Origin: Rhizobium sp. BK316
Lineage (GTDB): Bacteria > Pseudomonadota > Alphaproteobacteria > Rhizobiales > Rhizobiaceae
Length of the DNA stretch: 64,000 nt
NCBI RefSeq assembly: GCF_014193695.1
Contig: NZ_JACHZR010000001.1
Coordinates: forward strand, 1,463,309-1,527,308
Reading direction: 5' to 3'
Each line of letters opens with the position of its first letter. Positions within the stretch are counted from its first letter, which is position 1. The notes under the pieces are model-generated. The model was not told the DNA's origin, did no database searches, and saw nothing but the letters and a program-made list of their open reading frames with translations. Positions 36,598-45,607 of this stretch are shown here, one piece after another. Both the position numbers and the translations under genes were made by a program.

Positions 36598-36936
36598 ATG
36601 GAAATTAAGGAAGAAGAATATCGCGTCTGGTCGGAAGGTACGGAAATCTACTTCGATGGAATTATGCGCCTGCCCAGCACGGAGGCTTATGCGCCCATTT
36701 TTTCCCTTGTCGTGAATATTCTGGACGCCAAGCCGGACCGCGTCACCATCGACCTCACAGGGCTACAATTTCTCAATTCCTCCGGGATCAACCTGCTCGC
36801 GAAGCTCACGATTGAAGTCCGCAACAAGCCGAATGTTCAATTCACGGTGCGCGGAAGCTCAGAATATCCCTGGCAGTCGAAGTCCCTTCCGAACTTGAAG
36901 AAGTTGCACCCGGGAGTGGATCTCAGGCTTAGCTGA
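36598..36936 (+). CDS. STAS-like anti-anti-sigma-type regulator (slr1659-like)
   Basis: 112 aa from the ATG at 36598 (GGGAGAGG site). The pattern [23 protein letters not shown] has the STAS core with two candidate phosphoacceptor serines in NSSG. It is the likely substrate for the HATPase kinase and SpoIIE phosphatase beside it. No sigma factor gene lies in the cluster, so its downstream target must be another protein, possibly the EAL or methyltransferase protein. Confidence 0.78.
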   Translation: MEIKEEEYRVWSEGTEIYFDGIMRLPSTEAYAPIFSLVVNILDAKPDRVTIDLTGLQFLNSSGINLLAKLTIEVRNKPNVQFTVRGSSEYPWQSKSLPNLKKLHPGVDLRLS

Positions 36937-36980
36937 GGCAAGGCCTCTGCCACGACATCGGATCACCCTGCAAGCATTAG

Positions 36981-37075
36981 AGCGCCGTGCGTCCATTCGG
37001 ACGCGCAAAGGACGCTCTAACTCTTTGAATCTACGCGTCAGGCTTCCGAAAATCGATTCCGATTTTCGGGCCGAT
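36981..37075. repeat. Two-hairpin intergenic element, rhizobial dispersed-repeat type
   Basis: Two perfect hairpins share the same ATTC loop: GCGTCC-ATTC-GGACGC (36989-37004) and CCGAAAATCG-ATTC-CGATTTTCGG (37046-37069), joined by a spacer with CAAAGGACGCTCTAA. I recognise this arrangement as a sequence often found between genes in Rhizobium genomes. It lies between the convergent STAS and AraC genes and may also act as terminator. The last codons of the araC frame run through the second hairpin. Confidence 0.65.
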
Positions 37076-38213
37076 GCTGTAGCCAATCGCCGATCGTTGT
37101 CCCATGACGCCGCGTGGAACGCGTAGCCGGGACAACCGGGCGCTCAGTTGCTACGGTTTTTCGGATTTCACGTGGGCTGAGCCCGAATTCGTGGCTGAAG
37201 GCGCGCGTAAAATTGGCTGCGGCGTCGAAACCGGCGGCCTCTGCAATCTCCGAGATCTGCCTGTTGTCGGCCGGATTACTGAGATCCGCATATGCCTGCA
37301 GCAATCGGCGTTTGCGAATGTAGTTAAAGACGCCCCCGCTCGCTTCGAACAATTGGTAGAGCCGCGTACGCGAGATGCCCAGCGCACGGCACAGGACGTC
37401 GGGCGTCAAATTGTCTGAATGGAGGTTGAGGTGAATGTAGCGGTGCGCCCGCTCCATCATTCCCATGTTGGTCTGGATCTGGCCCATATCCGGCCTTGTG
37501 GACGACGCGGCGCATGCGACGAGCATATCGGAAATCGTTTGTACGATCCGCGGCACTTCCCCCGCCGTCAGATTGCTCAGGTTCGTTTCCAGACCGGTAA
37601 TATAGTTCCTGAGCAGTTCAGCCAGGCTACCGGACAGGAGCGTGTTGTTGGCACCCTGGAGAAGGCCCGCATTCGCAGCCAACAATTCATAGGGCAAGAA
37701 GATAAGTACAGCGACTGAATCAATGATCCGCCCGCGACAGGGACAACCGAGAGAGCTGAAAAACACCTCGCCGGGACCGGCCTCCGTTACGTGACGGCTG
37801 ACCTCGGCCCAGACCCGGCCGCTGTGAAGCAGGCCGATGTTCCAGTGGTCGATCGGGCTCGATCGCAGCATGGCTTGATCGCGAACAAAGCTGTATGCCT
37901 GCGCGCGCTGCTGGATGATGAGTATGTCGCCGAGATGCCAGCCGATCTGTTCGGCAAGAAAGCCGTCGTCCGGGGATTTTTCGTCCGGTAGATGGACATC
38001 CACGAGCGGCGCCATGTGCGTGCGCCAGGCTTGAAATTGTTCTTTCGGCGGCAGATCCCGCGTCGAGAAACGCAAGGGCACCAGCGCAGGCGGAACACCC
38101 AAGCGGTGCTCTTTCTGTGCGGCCGGTTCACGCGGCCAGCGCCGCCGCTCCATGTGGGCCGGCCATTCCTGCCTCACGGGGAGGTCATCTCCAGATCCAG
38201 ACTCCGTATCCAT
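37038..38213 (-). CDS. AraC-family transcriptional regulator
   Basis: 391 aa from the ATG at 38213, preceded by GGAGGG; an earlier GTG at 38294 is possible but has no site. The N-terminal two thirds match the AraC-binding-like ligand domain (LRFSTRDLPPKEQFQAWR at about 47-64, through GLLHSGRVWAEV). The C-terminal AraC DNA-binding domain has two helix-turn-helix units (LTPDVLCRALGISRTRLYQLF; ISEIAEAAGFDAAANFTRAF) and FGLSPREIRK. The final 25 residues extend into the dispersed repeat and are atypical. Its target is not obvious; the dyads at 38473-38590 lie in its upstream region. Confidence 0.87.
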   Translation of the reverse strand: MDTESGSGDDLPVRQEWPAHMERRRWPREPAAQKEHRLGVPPALVPLRFSTRDLPPKEQFQAWRTHMAPLVDVHLPDEKSPDDGFLAEQIGWHLGDILIIQQRAQAYSFVRDQAMLRSSPIDHWNIGLLHSGRVWAEVSRHVTEAGPGEVFFSSLGCPCRGRIIDSVAVLIFLPYELLAANAGLLQGANNTLLSGSLAELLRNYITGLETNLSNLTAGEVPRIVQTISDMLVACAASSTRPDMGQIQTNMGMMERAHRYIHLNLHSDNLTPDVLCRALGISRTRLYQLFEASGGVFNYIRKRRLLQAYADLSNPADNRQISEIAEAAGFDAAANFTRAFSHEFGLSPREIRKTVATERPVVPATRSTRRHGTTIGDWLQHRPENRNRFSEA

Positions 38214-38912
38214 CCAATCCCTCCAGCGCTTAAGCCGATCCGGGCTGTTGAAATTGAGAGCAAACAATCGTTCTCGCGGCTGAAACCTCCGCACAGCCCC
38301 CTGAAAAGGAAGCGGCTGAACGTCACGTGTATAAGATACTTATCATATTCTTTTCCGAGCAGAAATGTACGGAACGATAATTTTCGGGATGCGAGGATAA
38401 CGACAATTGCGTCCTTTTCCCGTATCTAAATAGGCAATGATTGACATCCGAAGATAGTTCGGAAATTCCAAAATATTCACGTACAGACGCAACGCAACTT
38501 CAGAGCGCCGTCACCGCGAAACGATAGTTATTCAAAAGAAAACACGTGAATATCGGAGGATAGTCGTGACTATCTGGAGAATATTCATGCACGCTCTGCA
38601 CATGCTTCAGTCTGCGACAGAAATTCACGCTAAACAACCTTCAGTCATCAAGAGGAATTCTTGTCGCTAGTGATGCAGATTCCTCGGATCACATTTGTGC
38701 AAGACGCTCCTGACGCCGGATAGAGGGACATTGGTGGTTCGAGGGTTGTGCGCAGCAGAGGCGCCATCTGTGTCAAGGCGTAATGAGCCAACGCTTTGCA
38801 CGCAACCCTTACCTATTCGACCCATTGGCGAATTTTCATACGAACCTGCCCTTTCATGTGGCAGAACGGAGGAGAAGATGACCACCACCGGCGACGATAA
38901 ACACATCGCCGC
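38214..38912. other. Long intergenic region upstream of the AraC gene
   Basis: About 700 nt with no supportable gene. It is AT-richer than its flanks between 38330 and 38660 and contains a cluster of dyads described separately. The part from 38690 to 38912 holds short open frames on both strands without family features. Confidence 0.6.
38473..38590. promoter_or_regulatory. Cluster of inverted repeats, likely operator region
   Basis: ATATTCACGT at 38473-38482 recurs inverted as ACGTGAATAT at 38544-38553, and a variant ATATTCATGC follows at 38581-38590. Between the last two lies the perfect 16-bp dyad GATAGTCGTGACTATC (38559-38574). Such repeated elements in an AT-rich gap suggest binding sites for the adjacent AraC protein or another regulator; there is no direct evidence for which. 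Confidence 0.5.
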
Positions 38913-39281
38913 TCAGGAAATCCGCGCGGTGCACAATGCGGCCCAGAGATCGTGCTTCCAGTCACGCCCCGATGGCACGGACACGTCCACGGGATAATCG
39001 ACGGCGCCGATCCGCACCATTGCCGGCGGTGTACAGCGCACGCTTGCTTCGTGCCGTTCCCTGTCGCGATAGAGAACGGCTCCTCCGTGGTCGGTTTCGG
39101 AGAGCGTGATGATGGCGTCGAAATCGAAAGCCGGGTCGCGGGAAGGTCTTCCTTCCGCGAGACTGAGGTTTACGTGCCTGCCGTCGCCGAACGAGGCGGT
39201 GTGAAACACGGCATGGCCGGAGGCGGAAGATACCGACGCCGGCAGCGCACACAGGACCACAGACACGAGAATTCGGCGCAT
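38913..39281 (-). CDS. Small predicted periplasmic protein of unknown function
   Basis: 122 aa. The first 20 residues (MRRILVSVVLCALPASVSSA) form a clear signal peptide. The mature part is about 100 residues with FDFDAIITLSETDHGGAVLYRD and a C-terminal Cys. I do not recognise a family. It is 15 nt downstream of the 72-codon ORF and seems to be the last gene of the cytochrome-GMC operon, so it may be a periplasmic accessory. Confidence 0.6.
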   Translation of the reverse strand: MRRILVSVVLCALPASVSSASGHAVFHTASFGDGRHVNLSLAEGRPSRDPAFDFDAIITLSETDHGGAVLYRDRERHEASVRCTPPAMVRIGAVDYPVDVSVPSGRDWKHDLWAALCTARIS

Positions 39282-39296
39282 TTCCGCCTCCCACGG

Positions 39297-39515
39297 TCAA
39301 TGCAGCGGAATAATCCTAGCACATCCATGCGCGTGTCGCGATAACGCAGCTACGCCACCGTCAGGGGCGAGCCATCGCCAGGCGAGGCGCCGCCCCTTCG
39401 GCAGCGGCCGGTTGAGCCGGGCATCGAACCTTCGCCACAGGCGAACGAAACTTCGGACATGTTCGCCGAGCCAGTTGTAGACGCTCGCTTCCGGATAGGG
39501 GCTGGGTTCCTTCAT
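39297..39515 (-). CDS. Small ORF coupled to the GMC oxidoreductase gene
   Basis: 72 aa, MKEPSPYPEASVYNWLGEHV onward, rich in Arg and Trp, no signal or membrane segment. Its ATG overlaps the stop of the GMC gene (TGATG at 39513-39517), which supports translation. No family recognised. The N-terminal third resembles a possible protein-docking peptide, but that is speculation. Confidence 0.45.
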   Translation of the reverse strand: MKEPSPYPEASVYNWLGEHVRSFVRLWRRFDARLNRPLPKGRRLAWRWLAPDGGVAALSRHAHGCARIIPLH

Positions 39516-41323
39516 CAGCGTGTTTCCAGTTGGCTATCGGCGAGAATGACGTCGGCCGCCTTCTCGGCGATCATGTAGACGGCCGTGGCGAGGAAGTAGC
39601 CAGGTATGCGGGGAAAGACGGAGGCATCGACGACGCGCAGGCCCTCGATGCCGTGCACCCTGAAACGGCTGTCGAGCACGCCCCCACCCTCGCGGGGACC
39701 GATGGCGCAGGTGCCGCAGGCATGATGCCCCCAGGCGTTTTCCGCGACATAACAGCGAAGCGCCTCGTCGCTCTCGTTCTGCCGGCCTGGCTCTTCTTCG
39801 CTTGCGATGAGATCGTCCATCGCATCGTTGACCTTCCTGACGAAGCGGATGGCATGGACGACGGCATCGAGGTCGAGGTCGTAATTGCCGGTTCCCTCGA
39901 AGAAGGAATGAAACATGACGGCCGGCAGGACAGCGGGATCGGCACTTCTCAGCCGCACCGTTCCGCCCTGGTTTTCGGTATAGGCCTTGAGGATCGCCCA
40001 GGTCATGTAGTCCGGCTTGCGGATACGCTCGGAATAACCGGGATAATAGCCGCGGAAATCGGCAAGCAACGAAAAGCAGTGCAGGTCCGGCTCGCTCAGC
40101 GTGTCGCGGGATTTCAGCGTCAGGGAAAACATGACGCCGTTGCTGGTATAATTACCGATGCGGAACCTGCGCCACCGCCGGTAATGGGCGTCGCGGGTCG
40201 TGTAGGTGACGCCCTTCAGCGCCGACCAGGGTTCGTTCACCCGGCTGACGACGCCGACTTCGTAGCGGTCCTGCAGGTTCCGCCCGACGCCTGGCAGCGC
40301 CTCGACGACGGTAATCTTGTGCTCACCGAGATGGCCGGGATCGCCGATGCCTGAGAGCATTAGAAGCTGGGGCGAGGCGAAGGCGCCGCCGGCCAGGATG
40401 ATCTCGCGGCCGGCCCGAATGACCTCCTCGCGCCCCTCCCCGTTCATGCAGCGGACCGTTACCGCCCGCTTGCCGTCGAATTCGATGCGCGTGACCGTGG
40501 TGTTCAGGCGAAGCGTCAGGCGGTCGGGATGCCGTTTCATCACGTCGAGCAGCCGCTCGCGCGGCCCGTGCCTGGTGTGGCGGCGCGTTGCGAGCGGAGT
40601 GACGCGCACGCCGCAGGCGCCGACGTTCCAATTGCGGTTATCGTTCGGGTCGATCTCGGTCGTCTCCCAATCGGAACCCCGCTTGCCGAAGGCATCGGCG
40701 GCGGCACCGACGCAGCGCAAGAGCGCCCGCCACAGTGGCCAGTCGCGCAAGACCCTGAGCGGCAGCGCCCGCTCCGTCGTCATCCACCCCCACCATCCAT
40801 GGCCGGTCGGATTGAGGCCCGTTGCGGCGGCAAGCCAGCGCCACAGGAAGAAGCGGTAACGGCAGCGCTCGATACGCTCGAAATAGCCCTGCATATGCGA
40901 GGCCTTCCAGCTTTCGTCGCCGGTGATCGCAAAGATGTGGTTCCAGTCGCAATGATTGGGCCGGACGATGATCATCGCATGATGGGCGGTGCAGCCGCCG
41001 AGCCCGCGCACGCGCGGATAAAGCACGCCGTCCTTTTGCCTGGAGTAGCGCCAGTCGCGCTCCTGCATTTCCTGATTTTCGTAGTGGCGCACCCAATGGT
41101 TCTCGGCCATGCCGGGATGTTCCGAGGCAAAGGCGTGAAAGGCGGGTACGCGACAGGCATCGGCAAGCGGCATGTCGGAACTGTCGTCGGTCTTCGCCAG
41201 CGGATCGCCGCCGGCTTCGATGACGAGCACCGTGCGGCCCTCTTCGGCGAGCCGGGCGGCGACGACGGCGCCGCCTGCCCCGCTGCCGATGACGATATAA
41301 TCGTGGGTCGGCGCGCCGGCCAT
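39515..41323 (-). CDS. GMC-family flavoprotein oxidoreductase
   Basis: 602 aa, no signal peptide. FAD-binding IVIGSGAGGAVVAARLAEEG near the N-terminus, a GMC box PRVRGLGGCTAHHAM, the second signature FASPQLLMLSGIGDPGHL, and catalytic His in AWGHHACGTCAIG. The C-terminal segment VVDASVFPRIPGYFLATAVY lacks the usual PSxPSGNTNAP pattern, so the second catalytic His/Asn is not obvious. GMC enzymes oxidise alcohols or sugars. In an operon of membrane-bound c-type cytochromes it may pass electrons to the respiratory chain; the substrate is unknown. Gap to the upstream cytochrome gene is 2 nt. Confidence 0.87.
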   Translation of the reverse strand: MAGAPTHDYIVIGSGAGGAVVAARLAEEGRTVLVIEAGGDPLAKTDDSSDMPLADACRVPAFHAFASEHPGMAENHWVRHYENQEMQERDWRYSRQKDGVLYPRVRGLGGCTAHHAMIIVRPNHCDWNHIFAITGDESWKASHMQGYFERIERCRYRFFLWRWLAAATGLNPTGHGWWGWMTTERALPLRVLRDWPLWRALLRCVGAAADAFGKRGSDWETTEIDPNDNRNWNVGACGVRVTPLATRRHTRHGPRERLLDVMKRHPDRLTLRLNTTVTRIEFDGKRAVTVRCMNGEGREEVIRAGREIILAGGAFASPQLLMLSGIGDPGHLGEHKITVVEALPGVGRNLQDRYEVGVVSRVNEPWSALKGVTYTTRDAHYRRWRRFRIGNYTSNGVMFSLTLKSRDTLSEPDLHCFSLLADFRGYYPGYSERIRKPDYMTWAILKAYTENQGGTVRLRSADPAVLPAVMFHSFFEGTGNYDLDLDAVVHAIRFVRKVNDAMDDLIASEEEPGRQNESDEALRCYVAENAWGHHACGTCAIGPREGGGVLDSRFRVHGIEGLRVVDASVFPRIPGYFLATAVYMIAEKAADVILADSQLETR

Positions 41324-41325
41324 CG

Positions 41326-44115
41326 TCAGAACTGCTTCAAATAGGAAATCAGAGCATTCTTGTCCGATTGCGGCAGATCGGCGCCGAACGTGTGCCCGCC
41401 ATTAACCACATAGTCGGGGCATTTGCTCAAGCCCACCAGACGGTCGATGAGCTTGGTGTCGCGCACCACCTTGTCGGCCTTGGCGAGCACGGCGGGATCG
41501 GCAAGCTCCTCCGGCGTGCATTGCCCGCCGAGTTCGGCGAAGGCGCCGATCAGCGCCGGGCCGTTGGCGATCAGGCGCTTGTAATTGGCAAACTTGTCCT
41601 CCTCGTCATTGTCGGGCAGCAGCTCGGTATTGGTCAGCGCATTGACCGGAAAGCCGGCCGGGAACGGGCCGATGGTGATCGAGCCGTCCTTCTTGAAGGC
41701 CCAGCCGGCGAGCTTGTTCAGCACGCCGGTAAAGGGCCTGATCTTGTCGGGCACGAAGCCCGCCGGCACGATGAGGCAAGAGGGAGCGCTGGTGCGGTAG
41801 ATATAGCCCGGCACCGGCGCCTCGGTCATTTTATCCATACGGCGGGTCTGTGGCGACAGCATCTGGCGGATCGACCGGTCGAAGACCGCAAGCCTGTTTT
41901 CGACGCAGGGCAGATAAGGATCGTTGGCGTTCGCCGCCGGGCAGGCGGTGCCGCGACCGGCGCCGTAGCTGCGGGCATAGTCCTGATTGTAGTAATCGGT
42001 GCCGTAATAGCTACCCTCGTGGCCGACGGAATTGTTGAGCAGAAAGGGCGCGGTCGACCAGAGGCTGATGAGCGATGGCGGCCTCAGATACCCGCGCCCG
42101 TTGCCGGCCGCCTGCAGCGGCGCTGCCGCACCCGAAACCGGATGATTGACCGTCACCTCATGCGGCGGCGGCAGCGACTTGTAGGTAGAAGAGGTGAAGT
42201 TGTCCCAGATGTCGCCCGAAAGCCCGTTGGTGGCGATCGCGCTGCAGGCATTGGTGCGCACGACATCCATCGGCACGCGTCGTTCCGTCGAGAGGTAATT
42301 GCCGTCGAGGAAATCCTTTCCGTCCGCATCCTTTTCGGTGACGAGCTTGACCATGCCGCGCTTGAACGCATCCGACTGCGCCCAGGCCCAATAGCGGTCC
42401 CAGCATTCGCGATAATGCGGGCCGGACCCTCCGCCTGCGCAGATGCCCTGATCGACGCCGAACTCCAGCGCCGGCTCCGGCTGCCTGCTCGAATGGCAGG
42501 CGGCGCAGTTTTCGGCAAAGACGATCTTGCCTCGGTCGACCTCGGCGGGATTGCGCTCCTCAAGCACCTTTTTGCCAAAGGCCGTGTCCTTCAGGTGATC
42601 GGCGCGGGCGGCGACCAGGAAGAAGATCGCCATATCAGGCGTCATCGCTTCGGTCGCCTGCCAGTAGACCGAGTTCTTCTGGGCGTCGGCGATGCGGATC
42701 GGCGAGATCTTCTGCCCGCCGAGGAAGGGGCGGAAATGCAGCAGCCATTCTTCGCTGAACAAGCCGATATTGAGATAGACGCGATTGAGCGCGCCGAGCG
42801 TGCCGACGGAATCGGCGCCGTCCTTCAGGACACGCATCGAGGCGACCGTGCCGGTCGCCTTGTCATAAAGCGAACCGAAGGCCCTGGTCTGCGGATAATC
42901 CTGCGCCTGCTTGTTGTCCTTCTCGTCTCCCTTGATGATTTCCTTACCGGTCTTCGCCCCGATGCGCAGCCGCTCCAGGACGTCGTAGACGGCATTCATC
43001 GTGCGTGGGTTGTTCATGTAGTCCGACGAGACGAGCGATGTATCGAGGGAACCCGGCGGGTTCGTATGGAACAGCTGGAAGAGGAAATTCCTCTCGTTGT
43101 CAGCCGGCTCCCCCGGCGTCGCGCGCGGTTTGGTGTTCCAGAAGAAGATGCGGTCGACCCAGAAATACTGGGCGCCGGGGTTGGAGGAGATTTCGGGGAA
43201 TGCCGGGCTCTCGACATTCTCAGGCGGATTGATCGGATTGGGACCGACATGGCAGAAGGCGCAGGACATGCCGACGCGATAGGGACGCACGAGGTCCTTG
43301 TCGTTGTAATAGGAAGGATCGGTGTAGTAACGCACCGCATCCCAACGTTCGGCGGCCTTGCTGTCGAAATCGGGATTGGGAAAGAGGCGAAGGCCCATCA
43401 CGCCCGTCGGCTCGCCGTAATAGGAGCCGACCGGGATCTTCTTCTCTTCACCCTTCACCTTGACCGTGGTGCCGCGCGAGCCGATCTGCACGCCGGGATA
43501 ACGCGCATCCGCCTCGGCATTGCCGCCGAAACTGTCGGCCGGGCAATCCTTCTTGCGCTGATCGAGCCACAGTCCCCAATGATCGGGGTCGGCACTCTCA
43601 GGGGTGTCGAAGCAGGGCTCGTTGACGAGCCCGAGATAACGGAAGCGGTTGTCGCGGCCATAGGCCATCGTCGGATGAGAAGAGATGGTCTTCAGGAGAT
43701 CGAAGGAACCGATCGTCGAGCGGGCGGCAAAATCCCAGAAACGGTCGTTGCCGCCGGTCCAGACGATCCAGGCATTCTGTCCGCGGATCGCCGCCTCGCG
43801 GACGGCCTCCGGATCGAGCCCGGTGGCCGTGGCGACCTCCTTGATCTCGGCGGGGTAGTCGGCGCCGGGCGCCGGCGGTAAAAGCAGGCCCTTGTCCATC
43901 GCCGCGAAATAAGGTTCGCCCGCCCCGGGAAACTGCTCGACCGTGCGCTGCGCCTTCTTCGCCTCATCCTCGACATGGCCGAACTGGCTCGCATCCGGCT
44001 CGATCAGCCACCAGACGATGAGCGCAACCGCAGCAATGGCGATGACGGCGAGGGCGACGACGGCCGCTGCCGTCCAACCGAGAAACCGTAGGATGCGCTG
44101 TCTGACGTTTGCCAT
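41326..44115 (-). CDS. Large membrane-anchored c-type cytochrome (CCP/RoxA-like superfamily)
   Basis: 929 aa. One N-terminal transmembrane helix (about 11-37), then a periplasmic body. Haem sites CAFCH at 285-289 and CAACH at 537-541 are canonical; a further Cys-rich segment near 565-590 and a lone CSAIA are not CxxCH. The two-haem layout and the long loops recall the cytochrome c peroxidase/RoxA superfamily, but it is much longer than peroxidases. It lies between the GMC and the 491-aa cytochrome genes. It probably shuttles electrons or carries out an oxidative reaction in the periplasm. Confidence 0.8.
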   Translation of the reverse strand: MANVRQRILRFLGWTAAAVVALAVIAIAAVALIVWWLIEPDASQFGHVEDEAKKAQRTVEQFPGAGEPYFAAMDKGLLLPPAPGADYPAEIKEVATATGLDPEAVREAAIRGQNAWIVWTGGNDRFWDFAARSTIGSFDLLKTISSHPTMAYGRDNRFRYLGLVNEPCFDTPESADPDHWGLWLDQRKKDCPADSFGGNAEADARYPGVQIGSRGTTVKVKGEEKKIPVGSYYGEPTGVMGLRLFPNPDFDSKAAERWDAVRYYTDPSYYNDKDLVRPYRVGMSCAFCHVGPNPINPPENVESPAFPEISSNPGAQYFWVDRIFFWNTKPRATPGEPADNERNFLFQLFHTNPPGSLDTSLVSSDYMNNPRTMNAVYDVLERLRIGAKTGKEIIKGDEKDNKQAQDYPQTRAFGSLYDKATGTVASMRVLKDGADSVGTLGALNRVYLNIGLFSEEWLLHFRPFLGGQKISPIRIADAQKNSVYWQATEAMTPDMAIFFLVAARADHLKDTAFGKKVLEERNPAEVDRGKIVFAENCAACHSSRQPEPALEFGVDQGICAGGGSGPHYRECWDRYWAWAQSDAFKRGMVKLVTEKDADGKDFLDGNYLSTERRVPMDVVRTNACSAIATNGLSGDIWDNFTSSTYKSLPPPHEVTVNHPVSGAAAPLQAAGNGRGYLRPPSLISLWSTAPFLLNNSVGHEGSYYGTDYYNQDYARSYGAGRGTACPAANANDPYLPCVENRLAVFDRSIRQMLSPQTRRMDKMTEAPVPGYIYRTSAPSCLIVPAGFVPDKIRPFTGVLNKLAGWAFKKDGSITIGPFPAGFPVNALTNTELLPDNDEEDKFANYKRLIANGPALIGAFAELGGQCTPEELADPAVLAKADKVVRDTKLIDRLVGLSKCPDYVVNGGHTFGADLPQSDKNALISYLKQF

Positions 44116-44131
44116 CGACCCCTCCTGATGG

Positions 44132-45607
44132 TCAAAGTGTCTTCAGATAGGAAAGCAGCTGCTCCTTCGCCTCCGCAGGCAAATCCGTGCCCCAGAGATG
44201 ACCGCCATTGCCGTTGCCCTGAAGGTTCGTATCGTAGAGCGCACCGTGCCGTTCCCCGGGCGTCCCTGCTGCACTCACGAAGCCGCCATTCTCGGCATCC
44301 ACGAGATCGTAGCCGCGGTAGAACTGCTTCGGCCGCTCGGCGGGCGGAAGAAGCAGGGCGCGTAATGTCGGGACGCTGCCGTTATGCAGATAAGGACCGC
44401 GCAGCCACAGGCCGCCATGACCCGTGGCGACATACCCGTCGGTCTTCTGGAAATTGGCAAAACCCCAGGCATAGCCCGGCTCGTAGGCCGCGTAACGGTC
44501 GCGGGCAGCAGGCGTCCACATGTCCAGGCGATGGCGGTCCGTGCCGACCTCGACGATCGGGATCGGGGTCCGGTAGCGGGCGCCCTTGGGATCATGGCAG
44601 ACGGCGCATTGCGCGATATAGATCGCACGGCCGGCGTCGACATCAGCCGCATCGACATGATAGGGATCGCCGGCAGGCCGCAGGGCAGAAAAGGGTGACG
44701 GCGGCGGACCCTGCAGGCGGATGAAATCCGTGATGCGGCGCAGCCCCTCTTCGGTTCCCCCGTAAGACTTATAGGTCATTCCGTCGCCGATCGCGCCGGA
44801 GACCACCGTCTCGTAGAGATCGGTCTGCAATCCGTCCCAATGGAGCGAGAAGCGGCGCGTATTGGTGGCGGCGAGATCGGCAAGCGACCACAGCGGCATC
44901 ATGTCGGAATTGCCGATCGTGTGGTCGTCAGCCAGATGGAGGTTCTGGAATTTGACCGGGTTGAAGGGATCGATCCGGCCCGGACCCCAGTCCGGCCTGT
45001 CCTTCATCCAGGCGAAGCTTCGCCCCTGTTCCTGAAGGGCTGACCGGGTCGCGGGGATCAGAATGAAGCGGTAGAGCGCCTGCTCCCAGACCGGCATGTC
45101 GTAGATCCTGCCGATCTCCGCCATCACCCGATCGGCCGTGAAGCGCGGATCGGCGCCGACATCGATCAGGAAGCGGATATAGGCCTGCGGGTTGACCCTG
45201 TTCCCCGGCCCCGCCTCGACCAGCCGCGCCGGCTCGTCGGCGCGGAGGCGGTAGCTGCCCTGATGGCAGAAGGCGCAGTTCGGCGCGACGCGCTCTATGA
45301 CGCCGAGCGTCCTGACCGACAGGCCGACCGGAACCTCGTCGCCGGCGCGCCAGTAGAGCCCGAAGGCGCCGTAACCGTCCGCATCGGCCGGCAGGTGGTC
45401 GGGAAAGAGCTGCGGCAGGACCCGCCAGATCCAGTAGGGAATTCCCTGCGCCTCTTCATTGCCGATAGAACCGTGATTGAAGACTTCTGCGAGATCATTG
45501 GTCTTCGGCTGGGCGACGGGCCGGAAGAGCAGGAAGAACAGCGCGAAGGCGCCGACGACGAGCAGGATCAGAATGGCGAAAAGCCATTTCCAGAAGGCGC
45601 GCCTCAT
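44132..45607 (-). CDS. Membrane-anchored dihaem c-type cytochrome
   Basis: 491 aa from the ATG at 45607, which overlaps the previous gene's stop (ATGA); the ORF extending upstream is an antisense-like continuation. Transmembrane helix at about 8-30, haem sites CAFCH (111-115) and CAVCH (334-338). SLHWDGLQTDL and DMWTPAARDRYAAYEPGYAW are shared with the 508-aa cytochrome upstream, so the two are paralogues. Expected location: periplasmic face of the inner membrane. Confidence 0.85.
   Translation of the reverse strand: MRRAFWKWLFAILILLVVGAFALFFLLFRPVAQPKTNDLAEVFNHGSIGNEEAQGIPYWIWRVLPQLFPDHLPADADGYGAFGLYWRAGDEVPVGLSVRTLGVIERVAPNCAFCHQGSYRLRADEPARLVEAGPGNRVNPQAYIRFLIDVGADPRFTADRVMAEIGRIYDMPVWEQALYRFILIPATRSALQEQGRSFAWMKDRPDWGPGRIDPFNPVKFQNLHLADDHTIGNSDMMPLWSLADLAATNTRRFSLHWDGLQTDLYETVVSGAIGDGMTYKSYGGTEEGLRRITDFIRLQGPPPSPFSALRPAGDPYHVDAADVDAGRAIYIAQCAVCHDPKGARYRTPIPIVEVGTDRHRLDMWTPAARDRYAAYEPGYAWGFANFQKTDGYVATGHGGLWLRGPYLHNGSVPTLRALLLPPAERPKQFYRGYDLVDAENGGFVSAAGTPGERHGALYDTNLQGNGNGGHLWGTDLPAEAKEQLLSYLKTL

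Noticed and set aside
38878..38997. 39-codon plus-strand ORF with a GGAGGAGA ribosome site
   Set aside because: It overlaps the end of the secreted 122-aa gene in antisense, is very short and has no family; too weak to list although the ribosome site is good.
41368..43881. 837-codon open frame on the plus strand opposite the large cytochrome gene
   Set aside because: It is the antisense shadow of a GC-rich gene; it has no domain pattern, and the minus frame has haem motifs and a membrane anchor.
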